Shown piece by piece: positions 13,760-22,309 of a DNA stretch of 33,904 bases. A program made the translations under genes and the position numbers. Each line of letters opens with the position of its first letter. Within the stretch, counting starts at the first letter, position 1. The notes under the pieces are model-generated. The model made no database searches. It had not been told where the DNA came from and saw only the letters and a program-made list of their open reading frames with translations. Source of the DNA: a virus; IMG/VR virus record IMGVR_UViG_3300005549_000019, positions 1-33,904 of that record, one strand, 5' to 3'.

Positions 13760-15987
13760 GGCTGGCCTGGTAGCTCTCCAAGGTTTCGTACGCGCTGGGT
13801 TTCTGCGGCACGCTCGGCGGTCGGGCGAAGGAACTCCGCGCGTCGCCGGGCCGGGTAGGGCGGTACGTTAACGTCATGCTCCGTATTGCGGCTGGCCGTC
13901 GTCTTGGGACCGTCGCGGCCGATCTCCCAAGAAACCTGGGCAATGGCACCGTCGAGGTCGATTGAAACCAATCCGTTATAGTCGATGGTCAAACCTTCCG
14001 ACGTGATGTACTGTGCGGCCATGCCGTCGAGGTAGTAAACCGAACGGGCAAGCGGATCGGCTTCAAGGATCGTCGCCCCGGTGATGTTCTCGTTTCCGTC
14101 GTATTGACCGATGATGCTCATTTGCACGTCTTCGTAGGTGCGGACGGCAAAGTTCGTGGCCCCCTTCATGCCGGGCAACAGGCGCTGAGCGGTGAAAACT
14201 TCCGGCGCGTTCGTCTCTGCGTTCAAGATGTTGATGCCGGTTTGTAGGATGAGGGTTGGCGCGACAACTCCGCTCGCGCTCCGGAAGAAAACTGGCTTCT
14301 CGAAGGTGCATACCTGATGCAGCTTGTTAATCCTGAAATCCACAAAGACTTGTTCTGACTGCCGGGTGTTGAACTGCGGGCGCGTCCCGTTCCAGAAGTA
14401 CTTTTGGCAAAAGACGCTGATTGCCCCGAAGATCGCCGCCGGCTTCGCTCGGCTGTAGCCGTCATAGATGCTCAGCGTTTGCGGGATCCCGCGTTCATCA
14501 AAAAGCCTGTCATCGCCGGGCCGCGGCGTGATTTGCTCTACCTGCTCGTCAAGCAAAATAATTTGCTGGCGGCGTACCAAGAGGCCGTAGCCGGGCACGG
14601 TCAACGGCTTCACGTTCACAATGATCGGTATACCGCCTCTGCCGCCTGGGTAGTCGCTCAGGTAGGTAAGGTTTGGGTCGCCGATCTCGGCGGAAAAGTT
14701 GGCCAGCTGGTAGCATCGCCACACGGATCGTCGCGCAAGGTCTCTTGCTTCAACAAGAGTAAGCCTGTCGGTTGCGCGAATGCCTGGAAAGTCAGGCGGC
14801 GGGGCCTGCGACCAATCGGTAGTCCCCGGTCCGTTTGGCCGAACGATATCCACCTTGATGCCAATAATGGGGTTGTTCTCGCCGGCATCCACTTCGACGG
14901 CAACGCCGAAAGGTTGGCCGGCAACCCTCGCGGTGATCTCAACTTGCCCATCGTCGCCACTGGCGAAGGGTGTCGCGGTCACCCTTCCGCTGACATTGGG
15001 TGATACGCTGCCGTTGATCCGGTTGGCGAGCGCGGTAGCCACGTCAAGCGCGTCTTCGCCTGGGGCCGGCTGATAGGAAAACCTGACACCGTTCAGGGTG
15101 ACAACGAACGTGAGCCCCTGAATCTCGACGGCGGCGCCCGTGATCGTGACAAGGTTCTGTTGCTTGATCGCTCCGCGAACTGGCGCATAACTCAAGCTGT
15201 TGATCGGCCGATAGCTGCCGTCCCAATCCAGGCCAACGGGTACCAAGAGTAAGCGGGCTTGAACAATGGTCGGGGCTCCGGCCACGGTAACCCCGGTAGG
15301 TGTCTCCGGGCTTTTCATTGACGGGGCGACTTTACTAAATGAACCCTCCGGCAGATCGGCGCCAACTCCTGGCAGGGCAATCAGAATCCGATTCTTTTTG
15401 AGCTGGTAAATCACTCTTCGGCCGTACAACGCGGCCAACTTGGAAAGCGCGATCGCCGGCGGCTCGGCCTTCCAGACGGTGCAAGGATTGGTACCTGTCG
15501 TCGGGGTCACTCCGACCCATGGCGGATTCATCGTTGACGCCAGCGCGCCTATTTTGGAATCCAGGCCGACGGGCAGGTCAATCGAGTAGTTTTTCTCACC
15601 CATCTTGTCCAGGCAAAGAATCGCTAACTCGGTCGGGCTCCGGATCGTCCACGGGCGCAACTTGCCATGATCGTCGAGTTGGTTGTACTCCCCGCTGATG
15701 CCGCCCAGGTCGCGCCACTTCCAACGGCGGTCAACGATTTGCAGTAGCCACACAAATCCGTCAATGTCGCGCTCGGTTTGCAGGTTGTCAACCTTGCAAT
15801 CAGGAATCAAGATTCGGTCAAACTTGTCATAGAGAAGTAGGTCGCCCACTTCGGCCGGCGGCGTAGTCTGCGGCAGAATGCGGAGAATCGCCGTGCCCGG
15901 CGTGATGCCGTGCGAAATGGTATACTGGCAAGCGTCGATACTGATGGCGCCTGGCCAGCTCGCAACTCCCTGACGCTCTCCTGGCAT
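13756..15987 (-). CDS. Probable tail hub / baseplate protein
   Basis: This 743-residue protein starts at MPGERQGVASWPGAISIDAC. That ATG follows AGGAAAGCCA and comes nine bases after the previous stop, which is better than an upstream ATG at 16029. Position (after distal-tail-type genes, before fibres) and size fit the hub that links tail tube and fibres. The N-terminal part (SIDACQYTISHG ... LLLYDKFDRILIPDCKVDN) resembles hub-type late-control proteins. An inserted beta domain at about 282-372 (FVVTLNGVRFSYQPAPGEDA ... VEITARVAGQPFGV) is shared with the preceding gene. No peptidoglycan hydrolase motif was seen. Confidence 0.6.
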   Translation of the reverse strand: MPGERQGVASWPGAISIDACQYTISHGITPGTAILRILPQTTPPAEVGDLLLYDKFDRILIPDCKVDNLQTERDIDGFVWLLQIVDRRWKWRDLGGISGEYNQLDDHGKLRPWTIRSPTELAILCLDKMGEKNYSIDLPVGLDSKIGALASTMNPPWVGVTPTTGTNPCTVWKAEPPAIALSKLAALYGRRVIYQLKKNRILIALPGVGADLPEGSFSKVAPSMKSPETPTGVTVAGAPTIVQARLLLVPVGLDWDGSYRPINSLSYAPVRGAIKQQNLVTITGAAVEIQGLTFVVTLNGVRFSYQPAPGEDALDVATALANRINGSVSPNVSGRVTATPFASGDDGQVEITARVAGQPFGVAVEVDAGENNPIIGIKVDIVRPNGPGTTDWSQAPPPDFPGIRATDRLTLVEARDLARRSVWRCYQLANFSAEIGDPNLTYLSDYPGGRGGIPIIVNVKPLTVPGYGLLVRRQQIILLDEQVEQITPRPGDDRLFDERGIPQTLSIYDGYSRAKPAAIFGAISVFCQKYFWNGTRPQFNTRQSEQVFVDFRINKLHQVCTFEKPVFFRSASGVVAPTLILQTGINILNAETNAPEVFTAQRLLPGMKGATNFAVRTYEDVQMSIIGQYDGNENITGATILEADPLARSVYYLDGMAAQYITSEGLTIDYNGLVSIDLDGAIAQVSWEIGRDGPKTTASRNTEHDVNVPPYPARRRAEFLRPTAERAAETQRVRNLGELPGQP

Positions 15988-15995
15988 TGGCTTTC

Positions 15996-17216
15996 CTACG
16001 TGATTCGCACGTTGATATTCTTGCCGCATTCAATGGTGACGTCTTCGAGTCCGCAACGGTCGAGAACCGTGGCGTTCGTCCAAGTGATCTTGTGGCCGGG
16101 GTCAAGGATGGTTGCCCCTGCCTTGATCGTGGAATTCGTGATCGTGGCGGCGGCGTTGCGCTGGCTCCGGTCGAGGGTCGCCGCGTTTCCGAGATTCAAG
16201 GTTGCGAGCGTGCCCGTTGATTGCCAGTACAGATAGCCCTCGTCGCTGTTCAGCGTGGCCAGCGTTGCCGAACCGCGTAGCGTGCCCGTCCCCTTCGTCA
16301 TCGTCCAGGTAGTGACGTTGCTTTCCGCTTTCACGTCGCCACCTACCTGGTTGATCGTGGTTAACGCGGCTCCGGGACCGGCAAGAATTTGCACGTCGCT
16401 TGCCGGATTGGTCAGGCTGCCGATGTTGATGGTTGCAAAGGTGCAGGTGTCAGCGACAAGGCCGAAACCTACGGACCCCTGCATTGCGTTCAGGATCGAG
16501 TTTGCGCCACAACCCTTGATCGTGAAAGCCGGCTGATTGGCATCCAGCGGACTCCCGGCCGCAAAAGCGTTGACGGTAACGCTTGCCGTGCCGCCCTGAT
16601 CGATCTTAATTCGTCCGCTCTGACTCTGATTGGTGACCGTTGTTGCGAGCGTTTGCAGGAACTTTTCGCGGTACTCGTAGTAACCGCCGTCTGACCAGTC
16701 GGGCAAGCCGATGTTGCCGCTGAAAGTTTCGTCGAAAAGGATCGAGGTGGGCGCGATCGCAGCGAGCGCGGCCAGTCCGTAGTAAGCGTTAACGGCGCCG
16801 CTGAACAAAATGCTGTCGGTTGCATCGACGGGCAGCGCTCCGGTAGTCCAGTTGGCCAGCGTGGAAATATCCTCGGGGCCGCTGCTCGCCGTTGTCGCCG
16901 TCGTGATGAGTGTTGCCGTGCCGCCGGCTGCGGCGCTCGTAATGGTGAACGGTTTGCCGGGCGTACGCGCGGTCAATGTTAGAGCGGTCGTGATATCGGC
17001 CGCCTCTACTTCGGCGAACTCGGCTATCGTCGTTGCGGCCAGGAGCGCGACAAGGCCGGCTGTCACGTTGGCCACTGTACCAGCGGTTGCGGTGAACGTG
17101 ATCACTTTGCCGTTGCAGGTTAAAGAAAATGTGTTACCGATCCCGACATTGGCAGGAGTCACGGTGTTGACCTGGGCCACGGCTGGCGCGTCGCCGCGAA
17201 AACGATTCTGGGCCAT
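15996..17216 (-). CDS. Beta-rich tail protein, probably a beta-helix
   Basis: This 406-residue protein has an ATG behind GAGGTTGAACA. Residues about 17-107 form a domain (FSLTCNGKVITFTATAGTVA ... LTLTARTPGKPFTITSAA) that also occurs inside the next gene. ANWTTGALPVDATDSILFSG follows, a motif that often begins right-handed beta-helix regions. The rest repeats short strands with Asn/Thr turns, ending in ATITNSTIKAGATI. There is no catalytic signature. It may be a distal tail or side-fibre component. Placement between the distal-tail-like gene and the hub supports a virion role. Confidence 0.55.
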   Translation of the reverse strand: MAQNRFRGDAPAVAQVNTVTPANVGIGNTFSLTCNGKVITFTATAGTVANVTAGLVALLAATTIAEFAEVEAADITTALTLTARTPGKPFTITSAAAGGTATLITTATTASSGPEDISTLANWTTGALPVDATDSILFSGAVNAYYGLAALAAIAPTSILFDETFSGNIGLPDWSDGGYYEYREKFLQTLATTVTNQSQSGRIKIDQGGTASVTVNAFAAGSPLDANQPAFTIKGCGANSILNAMQGSVGFGLVADTCTFATINIGSLTNPASDVQILAGPGAALTTINQVGGDVKAESNVTTWTMTKGTGTLRGSATLATLNSDEGYLYWQSTGTLATLNLGNAATLDRSQRNAAATITNSTIKAGATILDPGHKITWTNATVLDRCGLEDVTIECGKNINVRIT

Positions 17217-17225
17217 TGTTCAACC

Positions 17226-17942
17226 TCATTTCCAAAGGTGCGGTGCGCCGATCAGAGGCGTAGCGCTCTCATATCGGTAAATCCAAGAAAGCTTGTACGT
17301 GTCGTATTGGCTCCCGCGAAAGTTCGGCGTTGTTCGCTGAAACTCCGGATCGTCTTTCAAGGCGGTTGGCCAGATTGCGCCGGGTGGCAGCGGGTACCGA
17401 CGAAAGCCCACAGCCTCGCCGGTCTGCATGACCGAAAAAATACTTCTGGAGTAAAGCAGCTGCTTTTGCGGTGGCCCATTGACAGCCAACTTGTGAGCGT
17501 AAATCGGGCCACCCCCTTTGAACTCCAAGCGCTCGGTAAAACTGATCAATAGGTTTTGCGTGCCGGCAACCGGGTACTCGGCCTCGGCGGTAAACTCGAA
17601 TTTCCGAAACTGGTTGTACTCGCCGCCGTTGTTCTCTTTGAATTCAGGCCCGCGCGTGATCACAACCCCGCCAAGACTGCCGGCGTTATAGAGTCCTGTT
17701 GCTGACGCGCTGCCGTCGTCTTTGAGGAAAACCAGATCCTTATAGGGCTGGGCCAGCGCGGTAATCAGGCCGTTCATCGCCAGCGTGATCGCCGCTTGCC
17801 CGTCCGCTTCCAGGAATCCGGCCACTTCCAATGTTTGCTTGATCTTGAGCGGCCGGCCGTTGTCGGCGCGGAACGTCTCGGACAGCGCGCGAATCTCGCA
17901 AGCGTTGGCGTTGAACGGATATGCTCCCCAATAAAGTCGCAC
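17226..17942 (-). CDS. Possible distal tail protein
   Basis: This 238-residue product uses a GTG start (17942-17940), three bases after the tape-measure stop, with only a weak ribosome site, so re-initiation is likely. The product (MRLYWGAYPFNANACEIRAL ... KIKQTLEVAGFLEADGQAAI) is mixed alpha/beta. Its position immediately downstream of the tape measure is where the distal tail protein lies in siphoviruses. No further motif supports this, so the name rests on synteny. Confidence 0.5.
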   Translation of the reverse strand: MRLYWGAYPFNANACEIRALSETFRADNGRPLKIKQTLEVAGFLEADGQAAITLAMNGLITALAQPYKDLVFLKDDGSASATGLYNAGSLGGVVITRGPEFKENNGGEYNQFRKFEFTAEAEYPVAGTQNLLISFTERLEFKGGGPIYAHKLAVNGPPQKQLLYSRSIFSVMQTGEAVGFRRYPLPPGAIWPTALKDDPEFQRTTPNFRGSQYDTYKLSWIYRYESATPLIGAPHLWK

Positions 17943-17945
17943 TGT

Positions 17946-20900
17946 TTATAACCCGCTGTTGACTACCGCGCGGCCGGCCTGCATGTTCCGGCGTACTTCG
18001 TTTACCTGTGCCTGCAAACTCTGAATCATTTCGCCGTACACCTCGCGAAAGGCCCGCAATGTGTGCCGGCTAAACTCTCTGGCGTCGAGGTTGACGTTGA
18101 CTCGGATATCCGCTCTTGCGTTGTCGATTTGACGATCTTGCTCGCGCAGGGGAGTTGCTTCATAGCTCGGCCTGAATCCTTCGCGGATTGCCTGCATGCG
18201 CTCCGGGCTTTCCTCCCCGATACGTACCTGTTGCTCGCGAGCGTACTCAGGAGCGAAACGCTGGGCATAAGACCACGCTTCCGGGCCGGCGCGCTCGCCA
18301 TGCTCGCGGACCTGACGCAAAGCAGACAGGCCAAGACTTCTCTCGATTGGGCTTGCGGCCCCCCAGGTGGCCGCGCCTTGCTCGGTCCGCGAATACCGAT
18401 CTTCCAGATTGCCAAGCTGCGCGCGTTGTTCATCAATTGCGTTTCGACGTACTGCGGATCGCGCCTGGGCCTGCCTGCTACTGGCTGCCTCCGCCACTCC
18501 AAGAGCGGTATCGTAGGTCGGCCTTATCGCGCTCTCCGCTTGGCTTGCGCGCTCCCTTGCATGGGCGGCAAGCTGCAACTCTCGCGGGTCGCTGCCGCGA
18601 AAAGCTCTCTGGTATCGCTGCTCGGTCGCCATCACGTTGCGCAGGGCCACAGCTTGCCGGTCGGTCGCCTGGGCGAGTTGCTGCTGTGCAAGCTGTTGAT
18701 CGCGCGTTGCCGTGAATTCTTCGCGCTGCAATTCAACGTGACGATCCTGCAACGGCAATAGCCGCTGATACTCGGCGTGTTGCTGGCGTCCGGCCACTGT
18801 TTGCCGGTCGAAGGTTTGCAGGGGAGCGTAACCAACGGCAGAGGTAGCGTCGTGCCTTGCCTGTCGGGTGCCAAGCTCCCTTTCTATTTGATTGGTGCGG
18901 CCAGTTACTTGGGCTTGAACTCTGTCGACGGCAAGGTTTTCCTGGTGGCGTACCGTGTTCTGCCGCATTGATTCCGTGGTGCCGTCGAGGGCGCGGCCGA
19001 ACTCGCGCAAGCTCTTGAGGAGCCCGCCAACGACGGGAACGCTATCGGCAATCTGGTTTCGCTTCTGGGCGTCGGTCAAGTCGGTTCGCTGGGAAGTATT
19101 CATGGCCTGCGCGCCGAACGCTAGGCCATGCTCCAATGACTTGATGCCGGCGTAAACGGCCATGGCAACGTTGGCGCCCATCGCCATTGTTAAGCCCGAC
19201 CCTCCCGCGGCCGATCCGCTGAGTGCCGGCGTCGGGCCTTGCGGTGGCGGCGTGCCTCCGCCCCCCATCGCGTTGTAGCCGCGCCTGGCGAGCTTCGCAG
19301 CCTCGGCGGCGGCCAGATAGGGAAGCGTGGCGGCGGCTGTGGGTATCGGAAAGCCGGTAACGGCCGATCCGCCCCAACTGGTGGCGGTCGCGGCGCCCAT
19401 GATCGCGCGTGCGCCCGCCTTGCCGTAACGATTCTCCATCGCCTGCTTTGCCTGTGCCGTCTTCCTTCGGACTGGCCCGGTTACGGGCTCAAGCGTCTCT
19501 CCGATGATCGATAGAGCTTCCTTTGTCTCGGCCATCGCCGCCGATGCCGCGCGCTTGATACCGGCCGGGCTGACGGTCTGGCGAATGCCCTGGAAAGCCT
19601 GCGTCCACTCGGCGGCAAGAGTGTTCAGGCCCTTGGAAATGAGGTTGGCGAAACCAAGGCCGCCGGGGACGGGCAGACTACCGGCGGCGGTTGGCGGCGG
19701 CTGAGTCTTCGCGGCCTCGCGTGCATAGCGCTTGGCGGTCGATTCGGCCAATCCGCGTTGCTCCATCAGCAACTTGACGGCGCTTTCAGAGGTCCCGCCC
19801 CCGGAAAGATGCTCGGAGACGGCTTGCAGGTGGAGGGCACGGGCGCCCGGGCCTTTGGGGGCCCGGGCGCTGTGCCGCTCTGGCGAAGAGGCAGATTCAG
19901 CGGCAATGACCGTCGCGGCCTTGCCCATGCGCGTCTTGGGGGCTCCTACGCGCTCACGGCGGGCCTGTGCGGCGGCCTGGCGGTCGAGCTTGGCTTGAGC
20001 GACGCGCGCGGCAACCTCGGCGGCGGGCGGATAGACCTTCTCGGGCCCAGGGCGGCGCTCAAGGCCGACTTCCTCGGCCGGCGCGGGCGTGACCGACGGC
20101 TTTGGCCGGGCGGTCGCCCTCGGCCTGGTCGCCTCCCTGACGTATTTGTCGGCCGTCGAGCGTTCAACCCCGCCGGCCTCCATGACGGCCACGGCTGCGG
20201 CGCGCTTGCTGGCCCCCTGGGCGAGCGCTGCGGCTGCCGTCTGACGGTTCGCCTCGGCGGCGCCGTGGGCTCCGAACATCTGCGGGCGGGTGTCCTGCCA
20301 GCGTTCTTTATCCGCTCGCGCGGCTGCCGTTGCGGAAAGCTGGCCGGAAATCGTTCCGGCTACCAGTCCGGTGCCGATTGCGCCGCTGATTCCCTGTTTT
20401 TCCGTCGAGGGGGCCAGTCGGCCGGTCAAATCACGGAGCGCGATAGTATTCGCGTCGAGGGAGTGCCGAAGATCCTCAAGGCCCGGCATCTGGCCCGCGG
20501 CGGCGATTCGGCCGGCTGCCGGGCCGCGCGCCTCGGCTCGCGCGCCGCCTCCAAGACCGCTAAGAAGGGAAGCGATCGGGCCGGGCAGGGCAAGGCTCCC
20601 GGCCCCCATGAGGAATTGACCCCAACCGGATTTGGCCTGTGAACCTACCCGTACCTCGTCATCGTGGATGCCGCCGGCTCCGAACGCTCGGCCGCGCGGG
20701 GCCCCTTTGGTTCGCCCCTCGGCCCGCGCGGTGGCTTTCTGTTCGCGGGCTTCCTCCTGGGCTCGCCTGACTTCGATCTTCGCAAGCTGGGCCTCGGCCT
20801 GCGCGCGGGCCAACGCCTCGCGAGCTGCCGGCCGTTGCTCCCCGGTCGAGGTCTGCACGGCCAACCGGGCGCGGGCAGCTGCCTCTGCGGTGTCGTGGAC

Positions 20901-21515
20901 GCGCTGGCGGGCCTCGGGAAGCCCGGGCGTCCGGCCTCTGATCTCCGGAGCGTTCAGGGCTTCGCGGAAGGCCTTGCCGATCTCGGGCGCTAACGCTGCT
21001 TGCGGTCGGGCGGTCTGTGCGGCTGTCGGCTGTGCGGTGTGCCCGAATAGCCTGGCGCTCTCCTGGGCGCGTTTCTCGGCTGCCGTGTGCACGCGTGGCG
21101 CCGGTCGTTGCTCGGTCGCCGCTGCCATGGCCGGCGGCGCTTGCGTGATCGGCGTTCGCGCGGGCGTGCCCGACGTCGTTCCCCGGAGTTGGGCAATCTC
21201 GGCATGGATCGAGGGCGCGACATTGGGGTATCTCGCGACCATGGCTTCGAGGGTTTGCAGGCGCGTCGCCCCGGTCGGTGTGGCGCTCTGCGTCGAGGAT
21301 ATGGCCGCGCGATTTTGCGTGCGCTGCTCGGTCTGTTGCTGGGCCTGATAGCGGGCAAAGGATTTTTCCTGCTGACGCTCCAGGTAGGCCAGCTGGGAAG
21401 AAGAGACTTGTTTCGGCGCGCTGGCTGATGGGCCGGCGCCAAGTCCCCAAGACGATTGGAAACGCTGGATGCTGCGCTCGTGAATCTCTTTCAGGGTTTG
21501 CCGATCAGCGGGCAT
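17946..21515 (-). CDS. Tape measure protein
   Basis: This 1189-residue protein is the longest in the window and sits between the tail chaperones and the distal tail genes, as tape measures do. It is overwhelmingly helical, rich in Ala, Gln, Arg and Glu, with coiled coils at both ends and hydrophobic Gly/Ala segments (about 302-322 and 770-800) typical of tape measures that insert into the host membrane. It starts 11 bases inside the preceding gene. Two related motifs of about 34 residues (about 431-464 and 570-603), sharing G..STA-x-[KR]-Y-x-REA, look like helix-turn-helix units. The length would imply a tail of roughly 180 nm by the usual 0.15 nm per residue rule. Confidence 0.88.
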   Translation of the reverse strand: MPADRQTLKEIHERSIQRFQSSWGLGAGPSASAPKQVSSSQLAYLERQQEKSFARYQAQQQTEQRTQNRAAISSTQSATPTGATRLQTLEAMVARYPNVAPSIHAEIAQLRGTTSGTPARTPITQAPPAMAAATEQRPAPRVHTAAEKRAQESARLFGHTAQPTAAQTARPQAALAPEIGKAFREALNAPEIRGRTPGLPEARQRVHDTAEAAARARLAVQTSTGEQRPAAREALARAQAEAQLAKIEVRRAQEEAREQKATARAEGRTKGAPRGRAFGAGGIHDDEVRVGSQAKSGWGQFLMGAGSLALPGPIASLLSGLGGGARAEARGPAAGRIAAAGQMPGLEDLRHSLDANTIALRDLTGRLAPSTEKQGISGAIGTGLVAGTISGQLSATAAARADKERWQDTRPQMFGAHGAAEANRQTAAAALAQGASKRAAAVAVMEAGGVERSTADKYVREATRPRATARPKPSVTPAPAEEVGLERRPGPEKVYPPAAEVAARVAQAKLDRQAAAQARRERVGAPKTRMGKAATVIAAESASSPERHSARAPKGPGARALHLQAVSEHLSGGGTSESAVKLLMEQRGLAESTAKRYAREAAKTQPPPTAAGSLPVPGGLGFANLISKGLNTLAAEWTQAFQGIRQTVSPAGIKRAASAAMAETKEALSIIGETLEPVTGPVRRKTAQAKQAMENRYGKAGARAIMGAATATSWGGSAVTGFPIPTAAATLPYLAAAEAAKLARRGYNAMGGGGTPPPQGPTPALSGSAAGGSGLTMAMGANVAMAVYAGIKSLEHGLAFGAQAMNTSQRTDLTDAQKRNQIADSVPVVGGLLKSLREFGRALDGTTESMRQNTVRHQENLAVDRVQAQVTGRTNQIERELGTRQARHDATSAVGYAPLQTFDRQTVAGRQQHAEYQRLLPLQDRHVELQREEFTATRDQQLAQQQLAQATDRQAVALRNVMATEQRYQRAFRGSDPRELQLAAHARERASQAESAIRPTYDTALGVAEAASSRQAQARSAVRRNAIDEQRAQLGNLEDRYSRTEQGAATWGAASPIERSLGLSALRQVREHGERAGPEAWSYAQRFAPEYAREQQVRIGEESPERMQAIREGFRPSYEATPLREQDRQIDNARADIRVNVNLDAREFSRHTLRAFREVYGEMIQSLQAQVNEVRRNMQAGRAVVNSGL

Positions 21516-21936
21516 TAAGGTCTACTCCAAGACGCGCGGCCAATCGAAGCAAAGGAACGCGGTCCCATCGATCATGAACATCGCGGCAGATTCGCGCCGC
21601 CCAGCGGACTATCGGGTCATCGGGCCAGTGATTGACAGCGCGGCATTCCAGGAAAAACAGGTACGCTTGCCGAAGTTGGGGCGTCAACTCCAGTGCGTTT
21701 TCCCGGATCGTCAACCGGCCCAACGGAATCTTCGGGCATGACGCGCAGGGCGTCGGCACGGTCAAGGGCCTCGGCGTTGGCGGGCCTGTGAGTCGAGGGC
21801 GCCGAATGATGTTGCCGGCCTCGTCGTACAACCACTTCGTGCAGTCGCTGCAATCACGGTCAAACTCAGGATGCCAGAGCAACAGGTAGACGCCATGCCG
21901 CAGAGTCCTCTCCAACCGTTCCCAGCGCGTCAACCG
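21505..21936 (-). CDS. Tail assembly chaperone extension (gpT-like), made by -1 frameshift
   Basis: This 143-codon frame has no ATG or usable ribosome site of its own; the first possible start is a TTG at 21933. It begins exactly one frame back from the preceding gene at an A AAA AAC slippery site, so it is most simply read as the extension of a 256-residue fusion, as with lambda G-GT. It encodes two CxxC pairs (CSDC and CASC) that could hold zinc, then a helical C-terminal half (RQAYLFFLECRAVNHWPDD). It overlaps the tape-measure start. In other siphoviruses the longer chaperone contacts the tape measure and tail tube protein during assembly. Confidence 0.7.
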   Translation of the reverse strand, partial: RLTRWERLERTLRHGVYLLLWHPEFDRDCSDCTKWLYDEAGNIIRRPRLTGPPTPRPLTVPTPCASCPKIPLGRLTIRENALELTPQLRQAYLFFLECRAVNHWPDDPIVRWAARICRDVHDRWDRVPLLRLAARLGVDLNAR

Positions 21937-22274
21937 TTTTTTGGATCGGCCTCGGGTATCGCGTAGCCGGTGACCAGATCGAGGATTTTTTCAAGCTGCG
22001 GGTGAGGCAGCTTTTTCCAGTGCTCGGGGAGACAAGGAAGGGTCTCGCCGGGGCCGGTCGCGGGAATGTCCCACGCTACCAGCTGGTCAGTCAGCAGCGC
22101 GACGGCGGCGCCGATCCGCTTGGCGCCGTTGCCGCCGAAGGCAACGGCTTGCCAGTCGTAGACCTTCTCGGCCGTCGCCGGCCGGTAGGTGATGTTGAAC
22201 GCGGGCCATGGCCCATGAGCGCTGATGTAGGCGGAAATCGTGAAACCGTCTTTGATAAGGGGACCGACGAACAT
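21930..22274 (-). CDS. Tail assembly chaperone (gpG-like)
   Basis: This 114-residue protein (MFVGPLIKDGFTISAYISAH start) has an ATG behind a GGAG site. It lies between the tail tube gene and the tape measure, the position of the G gene of lambda-like tails. The product is a small alpha/beta protein with C-terminal helix HPQLEKILDLVTGYAIPEAD. Two codons before its stop, AAA AAC forms the slippery heptamer A AAA AAC that allows a shift into the next frame. Sequence similarity to known chaperones is not obvious; synteny and the slip site carry the call. Confidence 0.7.
   Translation of the reverse strand: MFVGPLIKDGFTISAYISAHGPWPAFNITYRPATAEKVYDWQAVAFGGNGAKRIGAAVALLTDQLVAWDIPATGPGETLPCLPEHWKKLPHPQLEKILDLVTGYAIPEADPKNG
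21936..21942 (-). promoter_or_regulatory. Programmed -1 ribosomal frameshift site
   Basis: Reading leftward, the zero frame is CCA AAA AAC GGT TGA. The heptamer A AAA AAC is a canonical slippery sequence. Slipping back one base gives AAA AAA CGG TTG ACG and enters the open 143-codon frame. The zero-frame stop follows only one codon later. Confidence 0.75.
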
Positions 22275-22309
22275 TTGAGCTTTCTCCGTGGTGAATGGGC
22301 GAGCGAAAA

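Noticed and set aside
19758-21450. Several long Gly/Arg/Pro-rich frames within the tape measure region on both strands
   Set aside because: All are alternate frames of the Ala/Arg-rich tape measure, with composition expected from out-of-frame reading.
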